From: Methanofastidiosum sp.
GTDB lineage: Archaea; Methanobacteriota_B; Thermococci; Methanofastidiosales; Methanofastidiosaceae
Direction of reading: 5' to 3'
DNA length: 49,024 nt
NCBI GenBank assembly: GCA_035362715.1
Contig: DAOSDU010000013.1
Span: 1 to 49,024 of the forward strand
The translations under genes and the position numbers were made by a program. This document shows, in pieces, positions 34,247 through 42,407 of this stretch. Each line of letters starts with the position of its first letter. Position 1 is the first letter of the stretch. The notes beneath the pieces were generated by a model. That model was not told where the DNA came from and made no database searches. It was given only the letters and a program-made list of their open reading frames with translations.

Positions 34247-36001
34247 TTACTTGTATTTCTTGTGCTCTTCTTCTCTGATTTGTTGCCACTTCTTGCCTTT
34301 TCTTATACCTTCAAAGACAGGCTCAGCATCTCCTGGTCCTTTACAGTATATGGCATAGTCCATTGTTTCTGCGTATGCTGGGTCGACTGCTCCACCGGCA
34401 ACTATGAATGGTACTTCTATGCCTTCCTTCTTCATAAGTTCGGCTACCTTGGGGAATGCAGTTCTTGTTGTTGTCATCAATGCTGTTCCAGAGACTACAT
34501 CAGGTTTTTCCTTCTTTGTTGCTTCAATAACTTTATCCCATGGAACACTTGCCCCCAGATCAGTTACTTGGTATCCCTTTGCAATCAAGATTGATTTTAC
34601 AATGTCTTTTCCAATGGCGTGAACGTCACCGAATGCAACGTGCATAATAATCTTACCCTTTGGCTTGACATCTCCCATTGCGCTCTGGCAGTGGCTGATA
34701 CCTTTCTTCATTGCATTTGCAGCGAGTAATATTTCAGGAACGAATGCATATCCGCCATCATACATCTCTGCTACTCCAATAGCGCCAGGTAATAATGCTT
34801 CTTCTACTAGGTCGATTGGTTTTAATCCTTTTTTAAGGGCTGCTACTACTAGATTTTCGGTTGTTACAGCATCCCCTAACATGACTGCTTTTGTAATGTC
34901 TGCAAGGTCAGCTTTTGCTGGTGTGTATTTTTTTATGATTTCTTCTTTGCTTAGTGCAACTACTTTTCTCTTTACTTTCTTTGGTTCACATGCTTCTACC
35001 ATTGCTCTTATGTTTTTGTTTGGAGTCATTGGTGGTGTACCGCATGCTGGGGAAAGAATGTCAACTCCATCCGCAATATCTCTTAGTGATTGTGTATAAA
35101 CATATTCAGGAGTACCCATCATTACGACTGGGATTGTTTCCAAACTTCCGATGAGTGTAACTCTGTCTCCAAGACCCATTACGGCTTCCTTAACTGATGT
35201 TCCAGGGGCCTCGAATGAGAATGCGTCAAATCCAGAGTGTGGGATTCTGTCCATATATCCTCTTGTGTCACCACAGATATGTAATATAGACATAGCATCT
35301 TTTGTTTCCTTTGTCATTCTCTTATATCTTGGTTCAAGGAAGTACTGGTAATCTTTTGGATCTAGTAAGTCTCCAGAAGCTGTTGGATCAGGCATGTAAA
35401 ATCCATCTGCTCCGCTTGAATCAATAGAGTTTCTAATAATCTCAATACAAAGATCGGTACAAATATCAAGACAAGCTTCAAACTTCTTTTCTTCTTGCTT
35501 TGACCACATTAATATTCTGTCAACGCCCCAAAGGTGACCTGCAATAGTCATTGGGCCTGTAACAGTTCTAAAAACAGGAACAAGTTTTTCATATTTTTCA
35601 ACTAGAATCTTAGTCGATCCTTCAACTATTGGATTTCTTCCTTTAGATGTAACATCTTTTGGTATGTTGTATTTTGTTGGGTCAGTGTTTTCAAGGACAT
35701 GTTTCAATACTGAAGGATGTCTTAAATCTGTTCCAAGATCAATATCTGCTCCAAGCATAGTTGCTTCGGATACTAAATCATTGTGGGATATAAGTAAATC
35801 TAATCCCCAGACTTCATATCTCCCTGCCTGGAATTGTGCCATAACCTTTGGATCGGTCTGACATGCTGGCCAAGTAACGTTTGTTGATGCCATTAATTCT
35901 TTACAAAAGTTTGAAAGTACTATAGTGGGTGTTCTGTCAACACGGCCACCGGCCATAGCCGACATGAATCTTCTATATGGTGTCATTTCTCTTAATGCCA
36001 A
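34247..36001 (-). CDS. Methyltransferase fused to a corrinoid-binding domain
   Basis: Residues about 5-345 are a UroD-like methylcobamide methyltransferase of the MtaA/MtbA/CmuA family. Its zinc ligands are visible in LHICGD (HxC) and SPACGTPP. Residues about 365-580 are a corrinoid protein with a helical cap and the cobalamin-binding DVHAIGKDIVK (DxHxxG), SGTALMTTT and AGGAV. One chain could thus accept a methyl group on cobalt and pass it to a thiol such as coenzyme M. The architecture matches CmuA and the fused methylated-thiol methyltransferases proposed for Methanofastidiosales. The start is TTG, supported by a strong GGAGGAG. Which methyl donor it uses is unknown. Confidence 0.88.
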   Translation of the reverse strand: MALREMTPYRRFMSAMAGGRVDRTPTIVLSNFCKELMASTNVTWPACQTDPKVMAQFQAGRYEVWGLDLLISHNDLVSEATMLGADIDLGTDLRHPSVLKHVLENTDPTKYNIPKDVTSKGRNPIVEGSTKILVEKYEKLVPVFRTVTGPMTIAGHLWGVDRILMWSKQEEKKFEACLDICTDLCIEIIRNSIDSSGADGFYMPDPTASGDLLDPKDYQYFLEPRYKRMTKETKDAMSILHICGDTRGYMDRIPHSGFDAFSFEAPGTSVKEAVMGLGDRVTLIGSLETIPVVMMGTPEYVYTQSLRDIADGVDILSPACGTPPMTPNKNIRAMVEACEPKKVKRKVVALSKEEIIKKYTPAKADLADITKAVMLGDAVTTENLVVAALKKGLKPIDLVEEALLPGAIGVAEMYDGGYAFVPEILLAANAMKKGISHCQSAMGDVKPKGKIIMHVAFGDVHAIGKDIVKSILIAKGYQVTDLGASVPWDKVIEATKKEKPDVVSGTALMTTTRTAFPKVAELMKKEGIEVPFIVAGGAVDPAYAETMDYAIYCKGPGDAEPVFEGIRKGKKWQQIREEEHKKYK

Positions 36002-36020
36002 ATAATCTCCTCCTTTATGT

Positions 36021-36045
36021 AGTCAACCAATAAAATAGGTTAACT
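36021..36045 (-). promoter_or_regulatory. Hairpin in the methyltransferase leader
   Basis: In the minus-strand transcript AGUUAACC can pair with GGUUGACU (8 base pairs including one G-U) around a 9-base loop. The wobble pair exists only on the transcribed strand, which favours an RNA hairpin. It lies close to the predicted transcript start and about 6 bases upstream of the ribosome-binding site. Confidence 0.45.
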
Positions 36046-36063
36046 TACCCAATTGTTCCTTTT

Positions 36064-36106
36064 GATTATTTAATAAAAGGTTTTTCATGGATGGTCTAGC
36101 CATCCA
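36064..36106 (-). promoter_or_regulatory. Promoter with palindrome for the corrinoid methyltransferase
   Basis: A TATA-like TTTTATTAAATAATC lies at 36064-36080 on the minus strand. Just upstream is the inverted repeat TGGATGG-TCTAG-CCATCCA (36088-36106), placed where a regulator could help or block TFB. It could also end the upstream transcript, but no T-run follows it. Confidence 0.5.
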
Positions 36107-36180
36107 CTTATTTAATCAGCATTAATGACAACATAAAATTTTAATTTAAAAGAAAAAATATGAGATAAACTATAAAAATA

Positions 36181-36630
36181 TTATTTCTTTTTTGGTTTTT
36201 CAGTCTTAGTAGCTTCTGGAGAAGCGCTGTACCTGAATGGCGTTGCAATTGGAAGGCCGAGCTCTTTTATTAACATCATTGAAAATACGTAGCATTTTGC
36301 GTTTATTCCATTTATCACTTCATCAAAAAATGCTGTGTCAAGGGTCTTCTTACCTTCCCACTGTTCAACGATTTTTTTTCTGAACTCTTCTCCTTCTTGG
36401 TAGTAAACGTTTCCTTTAATGCTTGCACTGCCTACTTCAGGTTCGTACTTTGATAGGAAATCAAACTCAACATCTAACACGTTTAATCTTCCGCTAGGTC
36501 CTGAAAGCTGCATCTCTTTAATTGAGACAATATTTGGCGTTTGAGTGAAACTCACTGGTCCTTCAGGAGCTTTCTCCAATTTTTTCTTTTCTACTACGGC
36601 TTTTGTAATATTAAAATTAATTATTGGCAT
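36181..36630 (-). CDS. Conserved small archaeal protein, possibly SecB-like fold
   Basis: This 149-residue protein has no assigned function. It starts with a strand (PIINFNITKAVVEKK), continues with strands around LDVEFDFLSKYEPEVGSASI and GNVYYQE, and ends in a helix (DEVINGINAKCYVFSMMLIK) followed by LGLPIATPF and a Lys-rich tail. The YEP-VG pattern and the terminal helix plus proline-rich segment recall a family of small archaeal proteins for which a SecB-like chaperone fold has been discussed. I hold this only as a suggestion. The ATG at 36630 has a strong AGGAGG site. It lies between an HTH-CBS regulator and the corrinoid methyltransferase. Confidence 0.6.
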   Translation of the reverse strand: MPIINFNITKAVVEKKKLEKAPEGPVSFTQTPNIVSIKEMQLSGPSGRLNVLDVEFDFLSKYEPEVGSASIKGNVYYQEGEEFRKKIVEQWEGKKTLDTAFFDEVINGINAKCYVFSMMLIKELGLPIATPFRYSASPEATKTEKPKKK

Positions 36631-36690
36631 ATACAACCTCCTTTTTCTTATGGAGTGAAGATTTGTTTTTAAAATTAACTATTAATAATA

Positions 36691-37236
36691 TTATATTTTA
36701 TCAAGAATATCTGCTCTTGTGATTATTCCTACAACTCTCCCCATTTCTTCAATAAGAACAGCTTGATTTTCTTTTAGTAGTGTGTATACTTCAGCAAAAC
36801 TTTGTTCTTTAGAAACTACCGGGAAACTTTCTTCCATAATCTCAGACACTGTAAGATCTGGAGTTTCACAAATTTTTCCGATTCCAAGTTTTTTTATCAA
36901 TGATTTTTCAGAAAGACTTCCCACGGGGGTACCATTTCTCAAAACAGGCAACTGTGATATGTTATACCGCGCCATTATTGTTATGGCATCACTAACCTTA
37001 TCCTTGGGGTGAACGAAGATTACAGGAGAAACCATAACATCCTGTATTTTTTTCATTCTTACCCTTAGCTCTTCTAAAGCATTTAAGATCTTGTTAAAAG
37101 AAGAAATTTTGGGGTCAATCTGTTTGTTCTCAAGTTTAGCTATATACGCTTGGGTAACACCGGCTTTTGAAGCTAGCTCCTTCTGAGTCACTCCAAATTT
37201 TTTCCTTAATTTTTTAACTTCCCCAAGATCAATCAT
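36691..37236 (-). CDS. HTH (XRE-type) regulator with a CBS-domain pair
   Basis: This is a 181-residue archaeal transcription regulator. Residues 5-58 are a Cro/CI-type helix-turn-helix (LRKKFGVTQKELASKAGVTQ, then IAKLENKQIDP). Residues about 62-180 are two CBS motifs (VMVSPVIFVHPKDKVSDAI and ITIMARYNISQLPVL; EIMEESFPVV and RVVGIITRADIL). CBS pairs bind adenosyl ligands such as AMP, ATP or SAM, so this protein could sense energy or methyl status. It starts 8 bases after prs, so the two share a transcript. It may regulate the downstream genes, but that is inferred from position only. Confidence 0.88.
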   Translation of the reverse strand: MIDLGEVKKLRKKFGVTQKELASKAGVTQAYIAKLENKQIDPKISSFNKILNALEELRVRMKKIQDVMVSPVIFVHPKDKVSDAITIMARYNISQLPVLRNGTPVGSLSEKSLIKKLGIGKICETPDLTVSEIMEESFPVVSKEQSFAEVYTLLKENQAVLIEEMGRVVGIITRADILDKI

Positions 37237-37244
37237 TTAATCGC

Positions 37245-38093
37245 CTAAAACATTTCTTCTATAATACTTGCAATTGATATGTCAGAAAATTTAGATGGAA
37301 TGGAATCTGAACCAAAGATACGATCAATACCTGCCTTTTTTAATCTTTCTTCCGCATTAGATATCATCAACAGGTGGGTTGCACCTGATAACACCTTTAA
37401 AGTTCCTTCTCTTTTAAGAACTTCACATGCCTTTGCCATGGTTCCCCCAGTTGATATTATATCGTCGACAATTGCAACATCTCTATTTTTAGTGTTAATT
37501 TCTTTTGGTCTTATCTCAACGGTGTCTCCAGAAAGCCTTGTCTTTTCAAGATGATCGAACTCTGCCTCCATTTGGTCCGCAACTATTTTAGCTCTTTCTA
37601 CTGAGCCTTTATCGGGAGAAATAATAACAGGCTCTTTAAGATTTAAATTCATTAAATAATCTGCTATTGCGGGCATAGCCGAGAGATTTTCTCCTTTCAT
37701 AGCTTTTGTTATTTTTAAATCGTGTATATCTACTGTATACTTCGATTCAAGTTCAAATCGATCTATAATCTTTGCTAAAGATATGCCAGAAACTGATTCC
37801 CAGTCTTTGAATCTCTTGTCTTGTCTTGCATAGGCCATGTAAGGAATTAAGAGATTAATCTTAATGTTTAAGTCTTTTAAGGCATCAATCATGAAAAAAA
37901 GCTGCATTATATGTTCATCTTGGGGATAGTACAATGATTGAACTATAAGGATTTCTTTAATATTCTTGACTTTGTCATCAAATCTAACATATCCTTCTCC
38001 GTCCGGAAATCTTTCAAAGTGACAGTCAATAAGTTTGAAATCACCTCTTAATTTATCCAAAGTTGTTTTTGATGATAGTGATGTAACATACAT
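37245..38093 (-). CDS. prs: Ribose-phosphate pyrophosphokinase
   Basis: This enzyme makes PRPP from ribose 5-phosphate and ATP. The PRPP-binding loop is VAIVDDIISTGGTMAKA (about residues 208-224), and the catalytic flexible-loop region is near KTRLSG. The ATP-binding QSLYYPQDEHIMQLFFMIDALK segment is also present. The length of 282 residues suits the archaeal form, which is shorter than bacterial Prs. AGGTG precedes the ATG. It supplies PRPP for purB-pathway purines and for hisG. It leads the operon with the HTH-CBS regulator. Confidence 0.93.
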   Translation of the reverse strand: MYVTSLSSKTTLDKLRGDFKLIDCHFERFPDGEGYVRFDDKVKNIKEILIVQSLYYPQDEHIMQLFFMIDALKDLNIKINLLIPYMAYARQDKRFKDWESVSGISLAKIIDRFELESKYTVDIHDLKITKAMKGENLSAMPAIADYLMNLNLKEPVIISPDKGSVERAKIVADQMEAEFDHLEKTRLSGDTVEIRPKEINTKNRDVAIVDDIISTGGTMAKACEVLKREGTLKVLSGATHLLMISNAEERLKKAGIDRIFGSDSIPSKFSDISIASIIEEMF

Positions 38094-38218
38094 GTGAACA
38101 CCTAAAATTAGGTATGTCTAACCATTAATATATTTTTCTCTTTAAATTCTATTTCTATAAGATTTATTATATTATAAAATGGAAAATTACTGGATAATAT
38201 GTTCTATATTATAAGTAC

Positions 38219-38232
38219 GATATATTTTTAAA
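38219..38232 (+). promoter_or_regulatory. TATA box of lonB
   Basis: GATATATTTTTAAA lies 46-59 bases upstream of the lonB ATG, giving a short leader that holds GAGGAAA at 38266-38272. The 184-base gap also carries the divergent prs promoter. Confidence 0.45.
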
Positions 38233-38277
38233 GGCTAGGTATCTATAAACGCATAAGTCTTTTTAGAGGAAATACAA

Positions 38278-40221
38278 ATGGCAAAGAAAAAATCTTCTAT
38301 TCATGAAGTAAAAGAAAAAGAAATAGAACCAATAAACGAAGAATTGGTAGACATTACAGAAGAAGTAAAAAAAGTCAGAGAGCAGATTAAATCTTTTTAT
38401 GATGTTTCTACTACTGAAGAGATAGAAGTGCCTGAAAGTCTTATCGACCAGGTAATTGGTCAAGACCACGCTGTTGAGATTGTTAAGACAGCGGCAAAAC
38501 AAAGAAGAAATGTATTGTTAATAGGGGAACCCGGAACAGGAAAATCAATGTTGGGTTTGGCAATGGCAGAACTTCTCCCAAAAGAAGATCTTGAAGATAT
38601 ACTTGCTTATCCAAATCCCGATGACCCAAATACTCCAAGGATTAGGACCGTTCCAAGGGGTAAAGCAAGACTTATAATTGATGAGCACAAAGCGATGGCA
38701 AAAAAACAGGAAGAAAGCAAAAGAATGATACTTTTCTTTGTTATTGGTGCGATAATTGTTATTGCATTTACACAAGGGCAGTTATTATGGGGGCTGTTTC
38801 TTGCAGTTATTATTTTCTTTGGAATGCAGACATTTAGAATTAAAAATCAAGTCATGATTCCAAAAATATTAGTTGATAACTCTAAATGGGACCATGCACC
38901 ATTTTTAGATGGAACAGGCGCTCACGCAGGAGCATTACTTGGGGATGTTAGGCATGACCCATTCCAGTCTGGAGGTCTTGGTACACCAGCTCACGAAAGA
39001 GTTGAAGCAGGAATGATTCAGAAGGCTCACAAAGGTCTATTATTTATAGATGAAATCTCAACTTTAAAGATTCAAATGCAACAAGCTATTCTTACAGGTA
39101 TGCAAGAAAAAGCATACCCTATCACAGGGCAGAGTGAAATGAGTTCTGGTGCTATGGTCAGGACAGAAAAAGTTCCATGTAATTTCGTCCTAGTGGCAGC
39201 GGGAAATCTTGAAACTTTGCGTGATATGCACCCTGCCTTACGTTCAAGGGTCAGAGGATATGGATATGAAGTTTACATGGAAAATTCAATGCCAGCAACT
39301 GAGGAAAATATCAAGAAGATAGTTAGATTTGTTGCTCAAGAGGTAAAGAAAGATGCAAAAATACCGCACTTTTCACTTGACGCTGTTGCTGAGATTGTTC
39401 AAGAGGCAAGAAGGAGAAGCAACAGAAAGAATCACCTAACGCTTAGGCTGAGAGAACTTGGAGGTATGGTTAGGGCTGCCGGTGATGTTGCCTTAACTAA
39501 AGGAGATAATATTGTTACCGTTGAACATATTATCGAAGCTAGAAAACTTTCAAGATCTCTTGAACATCAGATTGCAGATGATTACATTGATAGGAAAAAA
39601 GCTTATCAAATATTTGGATCTACAGGTGCCCAGGTAGGAAAAGTTAATGGGCTCGCTGTTTTAGGAGAAGGCAGTGGAATTATTACTCCTATAGAAGTCG
39701 GTGTTGCCAATTCCTCATCAAAATCACATGGTAATGTAATTGCAACAGGAAAACTTGGAGAAATAGCAAAAGAGTCGATATCGATAGTGTCCTCCTTAGT
39801 AAAGAGATATTCAAATAAGGATTTATCCAACTTCGATATCACTATCCAGTTCCTTCAGGCATATGAGGGTGTTGAAGGGGACAGTGCCAGTGTATCTGTT
39901 GCAACAGCTGTTATTTCTGCACTTGAAGATATTCCAATAAGGCAGGATATTGCCATGACTGGATCTCTTTCAGTAAGAGGAGATGTTTTACCTATAGGTG
40001 GAGTCAGTGCTAAAATTGAGGCCGCAGTTGAGAGTGGAATGAAAGAAGTAATAATACCCTATTCAAACAAAGATGACGTATACGTAGAAAAATCAAAAAA
40101 GGAACAGATAAACATAGTACCTGTTAAAAGACTCGAAGATATTTTAAGCTATGTATTAATTGCAAATAAGAATTCAGATTTTATTAAAAATCTAAAAAAA
40201 TTACAAGAGTCTTTTGGTTAA
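38278..40221 (+). CDS. lonB: Archaeal membrane-anchored Lon protease (LonB)
   Basis: This is an ATP-dependent protease of 647 residues. Walker A is GEPGTGKS (83-90) and Walker B is LLFIDEIS. Two membrane helices (about residues 148-182, FFVIGAIIVIAFTQ and LWGLFLAVIIFFGM) are inserted inside the AAA domain, as is typical of archaeal LonB. The C-terminal protease domain has the Ser-Lys dyad: S536 in GDSAS and K579 in GVSAKIEAA. An acidic, Glu-rich N-terminus precedes the AAA domain. It degrades unfolded or membrane proteins facing the cytoplasm (known for the family). The start is supported by GAGGAAA. Confidence 0.95.
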   Translation: MAKKKSSIHEVKEKEIEPINEELVDITEEVKKVREQIKSFYDVSTTEEIEVPESLIDQVIGQDHAVEIVKTAAKQRRNVLLIGEPGTGKSMLGLAMAELLPKEDLEDILAYPNPDDPNTPRIRTVPRGKARLIIDEHKAMAKKQEESKRMILFFVIGAIIVIAFTQGQLLWGLFLAVIIFFGMQTFRIKNQVMIPKILVDNSKWDHAPFLDGTGAHAGALLGDVRHDPFQSGGLGTPAHERVEAGMIQKAHKGLLFIDEISTLKIQMQQAILTGMQEKAYPITGQSEMSSGAMVRTEKVPCNFVLVAAGNLETLRDMHPALRSRVRGYGYEVYMENSMPATEENIKKIVRFVAQEVKKDAKIPHFSLDAVAEIVQEARRRSNRKNHLTLRLRELGGMVRAAGDVALTKGDNIVTVEHIIEARKLSRSLEHQIADDYIDRKKAYQIFGSTGAQVGKVNGLAVLGEGSGIITPIEVGVANSSSKSHGNVIATGKLGEIAKESISIVSSLVKRYSNKDLSNFDITIQFLQAYEGVEGDSASVSVATAVISALEDIPIRQDIAMTGSLSVRGDVLPIGGVSAKIEAAVESGMKEVIIPYSNKDDVYVEKSKKEQINIVPVKRLEDILSYVLIANKNSDFIKNLKKLQESFG

Positions 40222-40242
40222 TATAATTCAAGTGATGATCTA

Positions 40243-40863
40243 ATGTTTCATTTTATTGAGTCTTTGGGAATCGACTCTAATTGCTACATACTTGAGAGCG
40301 ATAAAACTGTATTAATTGATACTGGAACATATAAAAATTATAGAATATATGATTATGTCGATGAAAATGACATACAGATAGATTTTATTATCAATACACA
40401 TTGTCACTATGACCACATTGGTGGTAACAAATTTTTTGAAGTGCCCATTTATGCGCACGAAAAGGATTACCTAGATATTCAAAATGCAACTGAAAAAACT
40501 TTCTTCTGGGCATTTTCTAATACTTTTGAGGGTTATAAAGACGTGAATCCTCTAAAAGAAAACGATGTAATAGATATTGGAGATTATTTGCTTAAAGTAA
40601 TACACACCCCTGGACATACATCAGGGTCAATGTGTTTGCTAGAAGAAGATAAAAGCTATCTTTTTTCTGGAGATACAGTTTTCAAAGGTTCAGTTGGGCG
40701 ATATGACCTGCCTTCAGGAAGTCTCGAAGATCTCAAGGAATCTTTAAAAAAATTATGTGAAATTAAAGTGAAAGAAGTATTCCCTGGACACGGCGAAAGT
40801 TTTTCCGGGAAAGATCTTTTATTTAACAAGTATATGGTCACGCTTATGGAAGAGGATTTATAA
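40243..40863 (+). CDS. Metallo-beta-lactamase-fold hydrolase (glyoxalase II-like)
   Basis: This is a 206-residue MBL-fold enzyme. Metal ligands are in THCHYDHIGG (HxHxDH, about residues 56-61), HTPGHTSGS, FSGDTVF and FPGHGES. The compact form without a C-terminal helical domain matches the short glyoxalase II-like hydrolases. Its substrate is not predictable. It starts 21 bases after lonB and may be read from the same transcript. Confidence 0.88.
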   Translation: MFHFIESLGIDSNCYILESDKTVLIDTGTYKNYRIYDYVDENDIQIDFIINTHCHYDHIGGNKFFEVPIYAHEKDYLDIQNATEKTFFWAFSNTFEGYKDVNPLKENDVIDIGDYLLKVIHTPGHTSGSMCLLEEDKSYLFSGDTVFKGSVGRYDLPSGSLEDLKESLKKLCEIKVKEVFPGHGESFSGKDLLFNKYMVTLMEEDL

Positions 40864-40913
40864 ACGTCGAATATTGTACGGCTTAACTTTTTTATTGATT
40901 AATTCTTACTACA

Positions 40914-41035
40914 ATTAAATGCCATCTATTCTTTAATTGGTTTAATAAAATGATTAAATGGCATTAAATTTGATAATTTAATGTCAAATGGGGTCTATTT
41001 CTGCCAAATATAATAACTAAGATTTAAATACTTAA
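40914..41035 (+). promoter_or_regulatory. gdhA promoter with repeated ATTAAATG-type elements
   Basis: A TATA-like ATTTAAATAC lies at 41022-41031. Upstream, ATTAAATGCCAT (40914-40925) recurs as ATTAAATGGCAT (40954-40965), 40 bases apart. Their inner parts AATGCCAT and ATGGCATT also form an inverted repeat. A third related AATGTCA lies at about 40979-40985. The spacing suits a regulator bound on one face of the helix, but this is inferred. Confidence 0.4.
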
Positions 41036-41065
41036 AAAAATAACAGTTCAAAGGGGAGGTATTCT

Positions 41066-42313
41066 ATGGAGAACATAGATCCATTTGAAAACGTATTAAA
41101 ACAACTTGATAAAGTAAACAAAGTTCTTAAACTTGATGAAGGGATATATGAAGCGCTGAAAAAGCCAAAAAGGTTCCTTGAGGTAACCATTCCAGTTACT
41201 ATGGATAATGGTAATGTTAAAGTTTTTACTGGTTATAGATGTCAATATAACGATGCCCGAGGACCAACAAAAGGGGGGATAAGATACCATTGGAACGTAT
41301 CCCCCGCTGAAGTAAGGGCTCTTGCCGCTTGGATGACGTGGAAGTGTGCAGTTGTTGATATACCCTATGGTGGGGGAAAAGGAGGAATAATCTGTAACCC
41401 AAAAGAAATGAGCGATAGAGAAATTGAAAGGCTTTCTAGGGGCTACATTGGAGCAATTTACAAATTTATAGGTCCAGAGTTGGACATTCCCGCCCCAGAT
41501 GTTTATACCACTCCAAAGATTATGGCTTGGATGATGGACGAATTTTCTAAGATAAGGCAACACTACACCCCTGGAGTAATTACTGGAAAACCACTATCTG
41601 TTGGTGGCTCTTTAGGGAGAGGAGATGCAACAGCAAAAGGTGCATGGTATACCATTAGAGAATACGTAAAATATTTGAAATGGGATATAAAAAAAACAAC
41701 ATCGGTAGTCCAAGGATATGGGAACGCAGGATCTTACATTGCTCAATTTTTATATGATCAAGGCTCTAAGATTATAGCTGTTTCCGATTCCCAAGGTGGA
41801 ATTTATAATGAGGCAGGCCTTGATCCATATAAAGTTCTTGCGCACAAAGAAAAAACCGGTTCCGTTGTTAAATTCCCGGGCGCAAAAAACATAACTAATG
41901 AAGAACTATTATATCTTAAATGTGATATTCTCTGCCCTTCGGCACTTGAAAATCAGATTACTGCTAAAAACGCAGATAATATTCAGGCGAAAATGGTTGC
42001 TGAACTAGCTAATGGTCCTGTAACTCCTGAAGCTGATGAAATCCTTATCAAAAAAGAAATATACCAGATACCTGACTTCTTATGTAATGCAGGTGGAGTA
42101 ACAGTTTCCTATTTTGAGTGGGTCCAGAACTTAATGAATTATTACTGGACTGCAGATGAAGTATATGAAAAACTTGACAAAAAGATGACAAAGGCATTTT
42201 GGGATGTAATCGGCGCTAAGGAAAAATACAGTATAGGTATGAGAACAGCTTCTTACGTTGTTGCAATCGAGAGAGTTGTCGATGCAATGAAAGCAAGAGG
42301 ATTTAGTTATTAA
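41066..42313 (+). CDS. gdhA: Glutamate dehydrogenase
   Basis: This enzyme interconverts glutamate and 2-oxoglutarate plus ammonia. The substrate-binding and catalytic block is intact: GYRCQYNDARGPTKGGIRYH, MTWKCAVVDIPYGGGKGGI with the catalytic lysine, and PELDIPAPDV. The NAD(P)-binding region begins at VVQGYGNAGSYIAQFL, with an Asp-Ser at the end of the second strand (AVSDSQGGI), which does not settle NAD versus NADP. The 415-residue hexameric form is typical of archaea. GGGGAGG before the ATG is among the strongest ribosome-binding sites here. It links to icd and korAB through 2-oxoglutarate. Confidence 0.95.
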   Translation: MENIDPFENVLKQLDKVNKVLKLDEGIYEALKKPKRFLEVTIPVTMDNGNVKVFTGYRCQYNDARGPTKGGIRYHWNVSPAEVRALAAWMTWKCAVVDIPYGGGKGGIICNPKEMSDREIERLSRGYIGAIYKFIGPELDIPAPDVYTTPKIMAWMMDEFSKIRQHYTPGVITGKPLSVGGSLGRGDATAKGAWYTIREYVKYLKWDIKKTTSVVQGYGNAGSYIAQFLYDQGSKIIAVSDSQGGIYNEAGLDPYKVLAHKEKTGSVVKFPGAKNITNEELLYLKCDILCPSALENQITAKNADNIQAKMVAELANGPVTPEADEILIKKEIYQIPDFLCNAGGVTVSYFEWVQNLMNYYWTADEVYEKLDKKMTKAFWDVIGAKEKYSIGMRTASYVVAIERVVDAMKARGFSY

Positions 42314-42316
42314 CTC

Positions 42317-42357
42317 CTTATTATTATTTATTTTTTATTATTTTCTTTAATTTTTCT
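42317..42357 (+). terminator. T-rich archaeal-type terminator after gdhA
   Basis: The region after the gdhA stop is almost pure T/A, with several T-runs (up to six T) and no hairpin, which fits archaeal intrinsic termination at oligo-T tracts. Confidence 0.4.
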
Positions 42358-42378
42358 GAATTAGAAATATGTAAAACA

Positions 42379-42388
42379 CTTATATAGT
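42379..42388 (+). promoter_or_regulatory. TATA box of gatD (leaderless)
   Basis: CTTATATAGT lies 20-29 bases upstream of the gatD ATG at 42408, which lacks a ribosome-binding site. Confidence 0.5.
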
Positions 42389-42407
42389 ATTATTCCTATC
42401 CTTAGAT

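Noticed and set aside
34404..35099. Long open frames on the plus strand inside the corrinoid methyltransferase
   Set aside because: They mirror the coding strand, have no ribosome-binding site or recognisable domain, and the minus-strand protein is unmistakable.
36088..36106. Inverted repeat as a hairpin terminator of the upstream gene
   Set aside because: No T-run follows it in the direction of transcription, and archaeal termination mainly uses T-tracts. It is kept as an operator candidate.
41096..41563. 155-residue minus-strand frame inside gdhA
   Set aside because: It is antisense to strongly conserved gdhA motifs and has no start signals.
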